Shown here piece after piece: positions 1-8,142 of a stretch of 64,000 nucleotides of DNA; positions within the stretch are counted from its first letter, which is position 1; each line of letters opens with the position of its first letter. This stretch comes from Pimelobacter simplex (GTDB taxonomy: Bacteria; Actinomycetota; Actinomycetes; Propionibacteriales; Nocardioidaceae), in NCBI GenBank assembly GCA_016803235.1, contig JADCLI010000006.1, positions 93,343 through 157,342 on the forward strand, read 5' to 3'. The notes below the pieces were generated by a model. It searched no databases, was not told where the DNA came from, and worked only from the letters and a program-made list of their open reading frames with translations. The position numbers and the translations under genes were made by a program.

Positions 1-1215
1 GCTCCGGTCGCCGCCGGTCGCTACCGCAACATCACGGGCAACACCGCACTGTCGTACGGTCTCGTGGCTGCCGGCGAGCTCAGCGGACTCCCCGTCCTGC
101 TCGGCGCCTACCCGATCACCCCGGCCTCCGACATCCTCCACGAGCTGTCGAAGCACAAGAACTTCGGCATCGCCACCTTCCAGGCCGAGGACGAGATCGC
201 CGCGATCGGCGCCGCCGTCGGCGCCTCCTTCGCCGGGACCCTCGGCGTGACCGCGACCTCCGGGCCGGGCGTGGCGCTGAAGTCGGAGGCGATGGGCCTG
301 GCGGTGATGACCGAGCTGCCGCTGGTCGTCGTGGACGTGCAGCGGGGCGGCCCGTCGACCGGCCTGCCGACGAAGACCGAGCAGTCCGACCTGCTCCAGG
401 CGCTGCACGGGCGCAACGGCGAGTCGCCCATGCCGGTCATCGCGGCCCAGTCGCCGACCGACTGCTTCGCCGCCGCGATCGAGGCCGCCCGGATCGCGAT
501 CACCTACCGCACCCCGGTGATGCTGCTGTCCGACGGCTATCTCGCGAACGGGTCCGAGCCGTGGGCGATCCCCGACGTCGCGGGCCTGCCACGGATCGAG
601 CCCGGCTTCGCGACCGAGCCGAACCACGACAAGGGCGACGGCACGACGGACTTCTGGCCCTACCTGCGCGACGTGGAGACCCTCGCCCGACCGTGGGCGG
701 TCCCGGGCACGCCGGGGCTCGAGCACCGCATCGGCGGCCTCGAGAAGGCCGGCACCGTCGAGACCGGCCACGGCAACATCTCCTACGACCCGGACAACCA
801 CGACCGGATGGTGCGGCTGCGGCAGGAGAAGGTGCGGCGGATCGCCGACTCCCTGCCGCCGCTCGAGGTCGACGACCCGTCCGGCGAGGCCGAGGTCCTG
901 GTGATCGGCTGGGGGTCGACGTACGGCCCGATCGGTGCGGCCTGCCGCCGGGTCCGCGCTGCCGGCCACCGCGTGGCGCAGGTCCACCTGCGCCACCTCA
1001 ACCCGTTCCCCAACGACCTCGGCGAGATCCTGCGCCGCTACGACCGCGTGGTCTGCCCCGAGATGAACCTCGGCCAGCTGAGCCGGTTGCTGCGCGCCGA
1101 GTACCTCGTCGACGTCCGCCCGATCACGACGGTGCGCGGCCTCCCGTTCGGCGCCGAGGCGCTGTCCGCGGACCTGCTCGCCCACGTCACCGAAACCCCG
1201 GAGCCGACCGCATGA
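1..1215 (+). CDS. korA: 2-oxoacid:ferredoxin oxidoreductase, alpha subunit (5' truncated by window edge)
   Basis: This is the C-terminal 404 residues of the alpha subunit of a 2-oxoglutarate/2-oxoacid:ferredoxin oxidoreductase, which oxidatively decarboxylates 2-oxoacids to acyl-CoA with ferredoxin as acceptor. The reading frame is open from base 1 (GNTALSYGL, then GAYPITPASD). The motif YPITPASDILHELSK and the GPGVALKSEAMGLA stretch are typical of the pyrimidine-binding domain. In actinobacteria this subunit usually carries a fused gamma domain at its N-terminus, which would lie outside the window. Its stop overlaps the start of the beta subunit gene (ATGA), so the two are translationally coupled. 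The GTG at 64 is internal, not the start. Confidence 0.93.
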   Translation, partial: APVAAGRYRNITGNTALSYGLVAAGELSGLPVLLGAYPITPASDILHELSKHKNFGIATFQAEDEIAAIGAAVGASFAGTLGVTATSGPGVALKSEAMGLAVMTELPLVVVDVQRGGPSTGLPTKTEQSDLLQALHGRNGESPMPVIAAQSPTDCFAAAIEAARIAITYRTPVMLLSDGYLANGSEPWAIPDVAGLPRIEPGFATEPNHDKGDGTTDFWPYLRDVETLARPWAVPGTPGLEHRIGGLEKAGTVETGHGNISYDPDNHDRMVRLRQEKVRRIADSLPPLEVDDPSGEAEVLVIGWGSTYGPIGAACRRVRAAGHRVAQVHLRHLNPFPNDLGEILRRYDRVVCPEMNLGQLSRLLRAEYLVDVRPITTVRGLPFGAEALSADLLAHVTETPEPTA

Positions 1216-2210
1216 CGACCGTCGACCTGCCCGCCCCGACCCTGACGGCGAAGGACTTCTCCTCCGACCAGGAGGTCCGCTGGTGCCCCGGGTGCGGCGA
1301 CTACGCCGTCCTCAAGGCCGTCCAGTCCTTCCTGCCCGACCTCGGCCTGCGCCGCGAGAACATCGTCTTCGTCTCCGGCATCGGCTGCTCCTCACGCTTC
1401 CCCTACTACCTCGACACCTACGGCATGCACTCGATCCACGGCCGCGCGCCGTCGATCGCGACCGGCATCGCCACCGCCCGCGAGGACCTGTCGGTCTGGG
1501 TCGTCACCGGAGACGGCGACGCCCTCTCCATCGGCGGCAACCACCTCATCCACGCCCTGCGCCGCAACGTCAACATGACGATCCTGCTGTTCAACAACCG
1601 GATCTACGGCCTCACCAAGGGCCAGTACTCCCCCACCTCCGAGGTCGGCAAGGTCACCAAGTCCACCCCCGTCGGCTCCCTCGACCACCCCTTCAACCCG
1701 GTCTCCCTCGCGCTCGGCGCCGAAGCCACCTTCGTGGCCCGCACCATCGACTCCGACCGCAAGCACCTCACCGCCGTGCTCGCCGCCGCCGCCGCCCACC
1801 GCGGCACCTCGCTCGTCGAGATCTACCAGAACTGCCCGATCTTCAACGACGGCGCGTTCGAGGACCTCAAGGGCCCCCGGGCCGCGCAGCGGCTGGTCCG
1901 CCTCGAGCCGGGACTCGAGGTCACCGTCGACGGCCGGACCTGGCAGCACGACCCCACCGAGATCAGCCCCACCCGCCAGTTCGCGCTGTCCCGGATGGAC
2001 GAGGCCGAGGCCGTGCCGATCGGCGTCTTTCGCCAGGTCGAGCGCCCGACGTACGACGACCTGACCCGGTCCCAGGCCGCCGACGCCGTCGCCGACCGGG
2101 GCCGGGGTCGGCTGCAGGACCTGCTCGACAGCGGCGACACCTGGACCGTTCCCGGCCCGTCCGCCACACCCGACCCGACCGATTTCCAGGAGGAACCATG
2201 CCCGAGCTGA
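1212..2210 (+). CDS. korB: 2-oxoacid:ferredoxin oxidoreductase, beta subunit
   Basis: A 332-residue thiamine-diphosphate-binding beta subunit. The ATG at 1212 overlaps the korA stop. Visible features are the N-terminal WCPGCGDY (Cys25 and Cys28), GIGCSSRFPYY and YQNCPIF cysteines that ligate the [4Fe-4S] cluster. The ThDP/Mg motif begins at GDGDALSIGGNH near residue 100 and ends at NNRIYGLTKGQ. Together with the alpha subunit it catalyses ferredoxin-linked decarboxylation, probably of 2-oxoglutarate in the TCA cycle. The substrate is inferred from family resemblance, because pyruvate-type enzymes share these motifs. Confidence 0.93.
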   Translation: MTTVDLPAPTLTAKDFSSDQEVRWCPGCGDYAVLKAVQSFLPDLGLRRENIVFVSGIGCSSRFPYYLDTYGMHSIHGRAPSIATGIATAREDLSVWVVTGDGDALSIGGNHLIHALRRNVNMTILLFNNRIYGLTKGQYSPTSEVGKVTKSTPVGSLDHPFNPVSLALGAEATFVARTIDSDRKHLTAVLAAAAAHRGTSLVEIYQNCPIFNDGAFEDLKGPRAAQRLVRLEPGLEVTVDGRTWQHDPTEISPTRQFALSRMDEAEAVPIGVFRQVERPTYDDLTRSQAADAVADRGRGRLQDLLDSGDTWTVPGPSATPDPTDFQEEPCPS

Positions 2211-2620
2211 TCGTCGTCGGAGTAGACGGCAACGAACGCGCCGAGCGCGCTGCCGACACCGCGGCTCGGCTCGCCGCCGCGACCGGCGCCGGCCTGCACG
2301 TCGTGTGCGGCTACGTTCGCGAGCAGTCGGCCGAGATCACCGACGGGGAGGGCACCCACGCGGTCTCGATATCCGCCGAGAGCGCCGACATCGCCGCCCG
2401 GACCGCATCCCGGCTCGCCGAGGTCGTCCCCCAGGTCACCAGCGCGGGCGTACAGGGCCGACCGGCCGACGTACTTCTGGCAGAGGCGGAGCGCCTCGGC
2501 GCATCGCTCGTCGTGGTCGGCAACCGGCGGGTGCAGGGCATCGCCCGGGTGCTGGGCAGCGTGGCGTCCGCCGTCGCCCACCACGCGAGCTGCGACGTCT
2601 ACATTGTCAACACCGGCTGA
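2198..2620 (+). CDS. Universal stress protein (UspA family)
   Basis: A single-domain UspA-fold protein of 140 residues. It starts with the beta strand LIVVGVDGNERAE and ends with the ATP-binding signature VVGNRRVQGIARVLGSVA (G-2x-G-9x-G-S type), so nucleotide binding is likely. The ATG at 2198 follows a strong CAGGAGG ribosome site and overlaps the last 13 bases of korB, placing it in the kor operon. The family is associated with stress and low-oxygen survival; no specific partner can be read from the sequence. Confidence 0.9.
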   Translation: MPELIVVGVDGNERAERAADTAARLAAATGAGLHVVCGYVREQSAEITDGEGTHAVSISAESADIAARTASRLAEVVPQVTSAGVQGRPADVLLAEAERLGASLVVVGNRRVQGIARVLGSVASAVAHHASCDVYIVNTG

Positions 2621-2653
2621 GCCGGACCACTGACGCGGAGCACCGCCCCACGC

Positions 2654-3682
2654 TTGAATGGCGTCGTGCTCCTCGACCTGCAGCTGGACGCCCGCCCCGA
2701 CCAGGTGCGGGGGCGCGCCCGTGAGCTCGCCGAGGCCGGCGCGGCCGGGCTGTTCACGTTCGAGGGCCCGCACGACGTCTTCCTCCCCCTCGCCGCCGTC
2801 GCCGGCGAGGTCGACGCCGACCTGATGACCAACGTCGCGATCGCGATGCCACGCTCCCCGATGCACCTGGCCCACACCGCGTGGGACCTGCAGCTGATGT
2901 CGGGTGGCCGGTTCCGGCTCGGCCTGGGCTCGCAGATCCAGCCCCACATCGAGAAGCGGTACGGCGCCCGCTGGTCGCCGCCCGCCGCGCGGATGCGCGA
3001 GATCGTCGGCGCCGTCAAGGCGATCCTGCACTCCTGGGAGACCGGCGACCGCCTGGACTTCCGCGGCGAGCACACCACGCACACCCTGATGCCGCCGACC
3101 TTCGTCCCCGGCCCGAACCCGTACGGACCGCCGCCGGTCCTGCTCGGCGCCCTCGGCCCGCTGATGACCCGCACCGCCGCCGAGGTCGCCGACGGCCTGC
3201 TGGTGATGCCCTTCCACAGCCACCGCCACTTCCGCGAGCGCACCCTCCCCGCCATCGCCGACGGTCTCGCCCTGGCGGGCCGGTCCGCTCGCGACTTCGC
3301 CGTCCACCCCCAGGCCATCGTGGCGATGGGCCGCACGGACGGGGAGGTGAGCGCCGCGCGGGCGGGCGTGCGCGCACTGCTCGCGTTCTACGGCTCCACG
3401 CCGGCGTACCGGCCGGTCCTGGAGGTGGAGGGCTGGGCCGACCTGCAGCCCGAGCTCAACCGGCTCTCCAAGACCGGAGACGTCCCCGCCATGACCGCGC
3501 TCGTCGACGACGCGATGCTCGACACCATCGCCGTCGCCGGCACCCCCGAGGAGTGCGCCGCCGAGATCCGCCGCCGCTTCGGCGACGTCCCCGGCGTCGA
3601 GCGGGTCTGCTGCTACTTCCCGGGCTACGACCCGCCGCTGGACCAGGTCGCCGCGCTGGCCGGGTCCCTGCGTCGCACCTGA
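2654..3682 (+). CDS. LLM-class F420-dependent oxidoreductase
   Basis: A luciferase-like monooxygenase/F420-dependent oxidoreductase of 342 residues, TIM-barrel type. Visible landmarks are LFTFEGPHDVFLPLA, DLMTNVAIAMPRSP, LMSGGRFRLGLGSQ and GGYK-less substrate loops, matching the actinobacterial TIGR03617-type subgroup. The substrate is unknown. The start is TTG at 2654, since no ATG or GTG in frame gives the complete first strand (VVLLDLQLDAR). Its stop codon lies inside repeat A1: the protein ends R-R-T and the TGA is part of the repeat arm. Confidence 0.85.
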   Translation: MNGVVLLDLQLDARPDQVRGRARELAEAGAAGLFTFEGPHDVFLPLAAVAGEVDADLMTNVAIAMPRSPMHLAHTAWDLQLMSGGRFRLGLGSQIQPHIEKRYGARWSPPAARMREIVGAVKAILHSWETGDRLDFRGEHTTHTLMPPTFVPGPNPYGPPPVLLGALGPLMTRTAAEVADGLLVMPFHSHRHFRERTLPAIADGLALAGRSARDFAVHPQAIVAMGRTDGEVSAARAGVRALLAFYGSTPAYRPVLEVEGWADLQPELNRLSKTGDVPAMTALVDDAMLDTIAVAGTPEECAAEIRRRFGDVPGVERVCCYFPGYDPPLDQVAALAGSLRRT

Positions 3683-3733
3683 CGAATGGGCTGTGAATTC
3701 AGCGAGATCACAGCCCATTCGTCAGGTGCGACG
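3671..3733. repeat. Palindromic repeat A, copy 1 (63 bp), between convergent genes
   Basis: A near-perfect inverted repeat whose arms read CGTCGCACCTGACGAATGGG and its complement, with a short AT-richer centre. The same arms occur at 24652 and 25804. It would fold into a long hairpin in transcripts from either side and probably acts as a bidirectional terminator between the LLM gene and the enoyl-CoA hydratase gene. The TGA of the LLM gene (3680-3682) is inside the left arm. Confidence 0.9.
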
Positions 3734-3741
3734 GCCAGACC

Positions 3742-4515
3742 TCAGCCGCGGAAGGCCGGCTTCTCCTTCGCCAGGAAGGCCCTGACCCCCTCGGCGAAGT
3801 CCGGCCCGCCGTAGACCTGCCGCAGCAGCGGCTCCTCGTCGGACGGCGCCGTCTCGGTGATCGCGGCACGGCGGCGCAGCTGCTGCTTGGTGACCCGCAG
3901 GGTGACGGGTGAGGCCTGGAGGATCCCGTCCACCAGCGAGGCGACCTCGGCGTCGAGCGCCGCGCGGTCGGCGACCTCGGCGAGGATCGCGCCGGCGGCG
4001 TACGCGCGCTCGGCGGTGACCAGGCGGGAGGCGAGCAGCATCTCGCGGGTGAGGGACTCGCCGAAGACCTCGGCACAGCGGTGGAGGACCGGCGAGGACA
4101 GGGCGTTGCCGAGGGTGCGCGCGATCGGGTAGCCGAAGCGGGAGGCGGCGGTGGCGACGCGCAGGTCGCAGTTGGTGGCGACGGCGAGTCCGCCGCCGAC
4201 GCAGACGCCGTCGATCGCGGCGATGGTGACCTGCGGGAGGGCGAAGAGGCCGTCGAGCATCTCGCGGATCCAGGTCTCGTACTCGACGGCGTCGGCCTCG
4301 AGGAAGTCGGAGATCTCGTTGCCCGCCGCGAACGCCTTGCCGCCCTCGCCCCGCAGTACGACGACCCGCACCGACCGGTCCTCGGCCAGCTCCTGCCACA
4401 GCTCGCGCATCTCGGCGTACATCGCCTGGGTGAAGGCGTTGCGCCGCTCGGGTCGGTTGAAGGTCACCTCGACCACGGCCGGGCGGTGACGGTCGATCAG
4501 CAGGTCAGCACTCAC
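3742..4515 (-). CDS. Enoyl-CoA hydratase/isomerase family protein
   Basis: A crotonase-fold protein of 257 residues. It shows the CoA-binding and oxyanion-hole segments AFAAGNEISDF and IDGVCVGGGLAVATNCDLRVA, followed by ASRFGYPIARTLGN. It probably hydrates or isomerises an acyl-CoA; the substrate cannot be read. The catalytic glutamates of classical hydratases are not obvious, so a related crotonase reaction is possible. The GTG start at 4515 overlaps the stop of the VanZ-like gene (GTGA), making it the last gene of a six-gene operon. Confidence 0.87.
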   Translation of the reverse strand: MSADLLIDRHRPAVVEVTFNRPERRNAFTQAMYAEMRELWQELAEDRSVRVVVLRGEGGKAFAAGNEISDFLEADAVEYETWIREMLDGLFALPQVTIAAIDGVCVGGGLAVATNCDLRVATAASRFGYPIARTLGNALSSPVLHRCAEVFGESLTREMLLASRLVTAERAYAAGAILAEVADRAALDAEVASLVDGILQASPVTLRVTKQQLRRRAAITETAPSDEEPLLRQVYGGPDFAEGVRAFLAKEKPAFRG

Positions 4516-4892
4516 GCCCGCGAGGGTACGGCGCTGGCGAGGGCGTCGCGCAGCCGCGTCCGGCTGGTGAGGAGCCCCAGCCCGACGCCGACGGCGTTGG
4601 CGACGGCGTCTCGCCAGTCCATCATCCGGTCCGTGGTGAGCGTGCCCTGCGCGACCTCGAGCCCGATGCCGAGCAGCACGAGGAGCGCGGCGACCACCAG
4701 CAGCGGGCGCCCCGGTCGGAACAGCTGCACGGCGCCGAGGGACAGCAGCCCGTAGACGACCAGGTGCTGCCACTTGTCACTGGCGGGCACGTCGGGCCCG
4801 GACGGTGGGGAGCCGAGCGAGAGGACCACGACGGCGAGCACGAGCAGCAGCCAGGTCCCGAGCCACAGCCAGGGCAGGCGCAGGGCCTTCAC
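4512..4892 (-). CDS. VanZ-like membrane protein
   Basis: A 126-residue protein with about four hydrophobic segments. It shows the VanZ-like pattern DKWQHLVVYGLLSLGA, then ALLVLLGIGLEVAQG and the polar motif DWRDAVANAVGVGLG. VanZ-type proteins act at the membrane, in some cases in glycopeptide resistance, but the role of short stand-alone members is unknown. The GTG start overlaps the stop of the rhomboid gene, and its own stop overlaps the next start. Confidence 0.82.
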   Translation of the reverse strand: MKALRLPWLWLGTWLLLVLAVVVLSLGSPPSGPDVPASDKWQHLVVYGLLSLGAVQLFRPGRPLLVVAALLVLLGIGLEVAQGTLTTDRMMDWRDAVANAVGVGLGLLTSRTRLRDALASAVPSRA

Positions 4893-5458
4893 GCCGACCG
4901 CTCGCGTACGACGAACGCGGCCGCCACGCCCGCCAGCGCGCCGAACAGGTGCCCCTGCCAGGACACGCCCGGGGTGCCGGGCAGCACGCCCCAGAGCACG
5001 CCGCCGTAGACGACGAGCACGCCCACTCCCACCACGATCTCCAGTGGGTTGCGGTCCACGAAGCCCTGCACCACCAGGTAGGTGAGCCACCCGAAGATCA
5101 AGCCCGACGCACCGAGGTGCACGGAGTGGCTGCCCGCCACCAGCCAGACCGCGACCCCGCCGGCCAGCCAGATGATCGCCGTCGCGGCGAGCCCGCGGCC
5201 GATGCCGGTCGCGAGCGTCAGGAAGCCGAGGACCAGCGCCGGCACGGTGTTCGCGCTGAGGTGCCCCCACCCGCCGTGCAGCAGCGGTGCCGCGAGGACG
5301 CCGAGCAGGCCCTCGCCGGAGCGCGGCCGGATCCCCCAGCCGTCGAGCCGGTGCGAGGCAGCCACGTCGACGACCTCGATCCCCCACAGCAGCACGACGA
5401 AGCCGACCGCGCCGATCGCGGCCAGCTGCCAGCCCGGGCGAGCCCGCAGGTCGGTCAC
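4889..5458 (-). CDS. Rhomboid family intramembrane serine protease
   Basis: A 189-residue polytopic protein. It has the HGGWGHLSANTVP segment, the catalytic-serine motif HLGASGLIFG (Ser near residue 116) and the catalytic histidine in WQGHLFGALAG near residue 169. Rhomboids cleave transmembrane substrates within the bilayer. The GTG start at 5458 overlaps the upstream stop by GTGA. A longer upstream frame was rejected because it adds only low-complexity Arg/Gly residues. The substrate is unknown; the neighbouring VanZ-like protein shares the membrane location but no functional link is shown. Confidence 0.9.
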   Translation of the reverse strand: MTDLRARPGWQLAAIGAVGFVVLLWGIEVVDVAASHRLDGWGIRPRSGEGLLGVLAAPLLHGGWGHLSANTVPALVLGFLTLATGIGRGLAATAIIWLAGGVAVWLVAGSHSVHLGASGLIFGWLTYLVVQGFVDRNPLEIVVGVGVLVVYGGVLWGVLPGTPGVSWQGHLFGALAGVAAAFVVRERSA

Positions 5459-5916
5459 GGCGCACTCCAGGTCGCGACCCAGTACTGCACGCCGAACGGC
5501 GCGTCGTCGTAGGTCACCTCCGCCTCGGCCAGCGACGGCAGTGCGGCCAGGCAGGCGGTGTCCGCCCACAGCTCTGCGGCCAGGGCGGCGTCGATGCCGG
5601 CGAAGGACGACCGCAGCGCGGCGTCGAACGCCTCGGCCCGCGGGTCGAAGTGCCCGGGCGCCTTCTCGGTGCGCATCGCCGAGCCGTTGCCGACCACGAG
5701 CAGGCCGGTCTCCGCCTCCTCGACGACGAGCGCCCCGACCTCGGCCGCCAGGGAGGCGCCGACCCGCGCTCCCGACGGCCCCGACGCGAGAACCCGGACC
5801 CGCGGACCCAGTCCGGAGACCGCGGCCAGGCAGGCCGCGCGCAGGTCGGCGACCGGGTCCTGCAGGGACGCGTACGCCGGCAGCAGCGCCGGGACGCCCG
5901 GCACGAGGGCGATCAC
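5455..5916 (-). CDS. Class III extradiol dioxygenase-like protein (short)
   Basis: A 153-residue protein resembling the extradiol/AmmeMemoRadiSam-B-like fold seen in uncharacterised actinobacterial proteins: IALVPGVPALLPAY at the N-terminus, then GALVVEEAETGLLVVGNGSAMRTEKAPGHFD. Related proteins are, from memory, over 200 residues, so this one looks shortened, and several metal-ligand histidines of true dioxygenases are missing. Enzymatic activity is therefore doubtful. The start is GTG at 5916, overlapping the folP2 stop. Function unknown. Confidence 0.6.
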   Translation of the reverse strand: MIALVPGVPALLPAYASLQDPVADLRAACLAAVSGLGPRVRVLASGPSGARVGASLAAEVGALVVEEAETGLLVVGNGSAMRTEKAPGHFDPRAEAFDAALRSSFAGIDAALAAELWADTACLAALPSLAEAEVTYDDAPFGVQYWVATWSAP

Positions 5917-6770
5917 TGGAGGCCCCGGATCGCGCGCAGCGGCGGTCGTCGCCCGGCGATCGACCACACCATGTCGACGGTCTGCCGGGTCTCGACGACC
6001 TGGTGGACCCGGTAGATCCGGGCGCCGGCGAGCGCGCAGACCGAGGTGGCCGCGAGGGTGCCGAGCAGCCGCTCGCCGACCTCGAGCCCGAGGGTCTCGC
6101 CGACGAAGTCCTTGTTGGACAGCGACACCAGCACCGGCCAACCGGTCGCGACCATCTCCTCGAGCCGCCGGGTGACCTCGAGCGAGTGGAAGGTGTTCTT
6201 GCCGAAGTCGTGGGCCGGGTCGATCACGATCGACTCCCGGGCGACTCCGGCGGCCAGCGCCCGCTCGGCGTAGGCGACCGTGTCGGCGATCGCGGAGGCG
6301 ACCACGTCGTCGTACTCGATCCGGTAGGGGCGGGTCCGCGGCGTCACGCCGCCGGTGTGGGTGCAGACGATCGCCGCGTCGTACTGCGCCGCGACGTCGA
6401 CCAGCTCCGGGTCGGCGCCGCCCCACGCGTCGTTGAGGACGTCGGCGCCCGCCGCGCACACGGCGGCGCCGACCTCGGCGCGCCAGGTGTCGACGGAGAT
6501 GACGAGGTCCGGGTAGGTCTCGCGGACGCGGGCGACGAAGTCGACGACCCGGTCCTTCTCCTCGGCGGCCGAGATCTCGGCGCCGGGCGCGGCCTTGATG
6601 CCGCCGATGTCGACGATCTCGGCGCCCTGGGCGACCACCTCGGCGACCCGCGCGAACGCGGCGTTCTCGGCCCAGGTCGCGCCCTTGTCGAAGAACGAGT
6701 CCGGCGTCCGGTTGACGATCGCCATCATCAGCGCCTCGTCGTCGCCGAACGCGTGCTGTCCGAGCCTCAC
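5913..6770 (-). CDS. folP2: Dihydropteroate synthase paralogue (FolP2 type)
   Basis: A TIM-barrel protein of 285 residues of the dihydropteroate synthase family. The N-terminal motif reads MMAIVNRTPDSFFDKGAT, and DIGGIKAAPG, SVDTWRAEV, DPAHDFGKNTFH and SLSNKDFVGETLG follow. These variants match, as I recall, the mycobacterial FolP2 paralogue, which lies next to gpgS and is thought to lack normal folate-synthase activity. The altered pterin motif and the adjacent gpgS argue for FolP2 rather than folate synthesis. The start is GTG at 6770, overlapping the gpgS stop. Confidence 0.85.
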   Translation of the reverse strand: MRLGQHAFGDDEALMMAIVNRTPDSFFDKGATWAENAAFARVAEVVAQGAEIVDIGGIKAAPGAEISAAEEKDRVVDFVARVRETYPDLVISVDTWRAEVGAAVCAAGADVLNDAWGGADPELVDVAAQYDAAIVCTHTGGVTPRTRPYRIEYDDVVASAIADTVAYAERALAAGVARESIVIDPAHDFGKNTFHSLEVTRRLEEMVATGWPVLVSLSNKDFVGETLGLEVGERLLGTLAATSVCALAGARIYRVHQVVETRQTVDMVWSIAGRRPPLRAIRGLQ

Positions 6771-7711
6771 AGGTACGCCTCCGCCGCCGGTCGCTCGAGG
6801 GTCGGTACGACGCGCTCCACCGGCTCGAGCCCGCGCAGGTACTGTCGCAGCACCGCCTGGGTCGCCACGCAACGACCGGAATTGTCGCCATCGGTCGCCC
6901 CGGACGACGAATCCGGTAGTGGAACCGCGAGACCGGCCCGCGCCAGCGCAGCCGCGAGGATCTGGGTGGCCATGCCGCCGAGGTCGCGCAGCGCCTGGTG
7001 CCGGTGGGCGCGCACGCCGAGGTCGACCTGGGCGATCGCGTCGGTTCCGCCGAGACGCACCGTGTCGACGAGCGCCGCCAGCTCGACGGCGTACCCGGTC
7101 GGGACGGACAGCCCCGCGAACCAGGGACGACGCACCGCCCACTCCCCCGCGAGCGGTTGCACGAGGTCGGCCAAGGAGGGGAAGAGCAGTGCGATCAGCG
7201 GCCGGGCGACGAGCTCGGTGACCCGCCCGCCCTCGAGCGGGCCGTCGGCGCCGGGCCGGTCGTAGAAGCCCTTGACCAGCTGCACCTCGGGCCGGTGCAG
7301 GAGCGGGCCGAGCAGGCCGGGCACGAAGTGGGTGTCCCAGTCGTGGAGGTCGGCGTCCATGAACACGACCAGGTCGCCGGTGGTGACGAACAGCGACTTC
7401 CACATCGCCTCGCCCTTTCCCGGGTGGGTGCCGAGGTCGGGACGGATCTCGGCCGAGCGGTGGACGCGCGCACCGGCGGACTCGGCGACGGCGTAGGTGT
7501 CGTCGACGGAGTCGCTGTCGATGACGACCACCTCGTCGACGAGGGCGACGGTGTCCATCAGGGCCGCGCGGACCCGGGACACGACGGCGCCGACCGTGGC
7601 GGCCTCGTTGCGGGCGGGGACGACGAGGCTGACCCGCTGGCCGGTGGCCTCCTTCTGCCCCAGCAGCCCCTCGAGGGCCCAGTCGTCCCAGTGGCCCGCC
7701 CGGATCCCCAT
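6767..7711 (-). CDS. gpgS: Glucosyl-3-phosphoglycerate synthase
   Basis: A GT-A fold retaining glycosyltransferase (GT81) of 314 residues. It transfers glucose from an NDP-glucose to 3-phosphoglycerate, the first step of glucosylglycerate and methylglucose lipopolysaccharide synthesis. Seen: SLVVPARNEAATVG, the metal motif FMDADLHDW, THPGKGEAMW and PTGYAVELAALVD. The ATG at 7711 is chosen because a TAGGTT -10 box ends exactly 7 bases upstream, giving a leaderless transcript. The alternative TTG at 7720 falls inside that -10 box. First gene of the six-gene operon. Confidence 0.93.
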   Translation of the reverse strand: MGIRAGHWDDWALEGLLGQKEATGQRVSLVVPARNEAATVGAVVSRVRAALMDTVALVDEVVVIDSDSVDDTYAVAESAGARVHRSAEIRPDLGTHPGKGEAMWKSLFVTTGDLVVFMDADLHDWDTHFVPGLLGPLLHRPEVQLVKGFYDRPGADGPLEGGRVTELVARPLIALLFPSLADLVQPLAGEWAVRRPWFAGLSVPTGYAVELAALVDTVRLGGTDAIAQVDLGVRAHRHQALRDLGGMATQILAAALARAGLAVPLPDSSSGATDGDNSGRCVATQAVLRQYLRGLEPVERVVPTLERPAAEAYL

Positions 7712-7718
7712 GCCGGCC

Positions 7719-7724
7719 AACCTA
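7719..7724 (-). promoter_or_regulatory. -10 element TAGGTT, leaderless promoter of gpgS operon
   Basis: On the minus strand TAGGTT is followed by 7 bases and then the ATG of gpgS, so transcription should begin at or next to the start codon. Inferred from spacing only. Confidence 0.55.
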
Positions 7725-7828
7725 CCCCGCGCATTCGAGGCTTCGATCGCCTCCCCAACCCCCGACCCCGGTGTTAGTGTCGAAGGGTCTCGGGAAATGT
7801 GGGTGCTCCCTCACTCCTGGAGTTGGTC

Positions 7829-8017
7829 ATGTCGTTTCGCCGTTTCCGACGCAAGGTGCGCTGCGTGCTCAAGCACGGGCCTCGCGGGTGTCCGCACATC
7901 GAGCGGCACACCCGCCGCCCGAGGCGACGCGCGCCCGCGCAGCCGAGTGAGGGTCCGGCCCGGATGCCGGCGGCACCGCTCGAGGCGCCCTCACTCGGGA
8001 GGCACGCCCGCAGCTGA
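7829..8017 (+). CDS. Small basic hypothetical protein (62 aa)
   Basis: A possible small gene in an otherwise empty 430-bp interval between gpgS and the amidase gene. It starts MSFRRFRRKVRCVLKHG and is very rich in Arg, with C-x8-C-x2-H and further His residues. A TAGTGT -10-like box lies at 7775-7780 and a CTGGAG ribosome site sits six bases before the ATG, which together support it. No family is recognised. It could instead be a chance frame in GC-rich DNA; the rest of the interval shows nothing else clear. Confidence 0.42.
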   Translation: MSFRRFRRKVRCVLKHGPRGCPHIERHTRRPRRRAPAQPSEGPARMPAAPLEAPSLGRHARS

Positions 8018-8142
8018 CCAGCCGGGCGTGCGGTCGTCCCAGCGCAGCAGCGTCGGCCCGTCGCGCTCGCCGGCCACGGCCTCGTTGTCCGCCCGGTACC
8101 GCTCGAGGTCGTCGGCGCCGACCCGGTCGGCGCGGACCGCCC

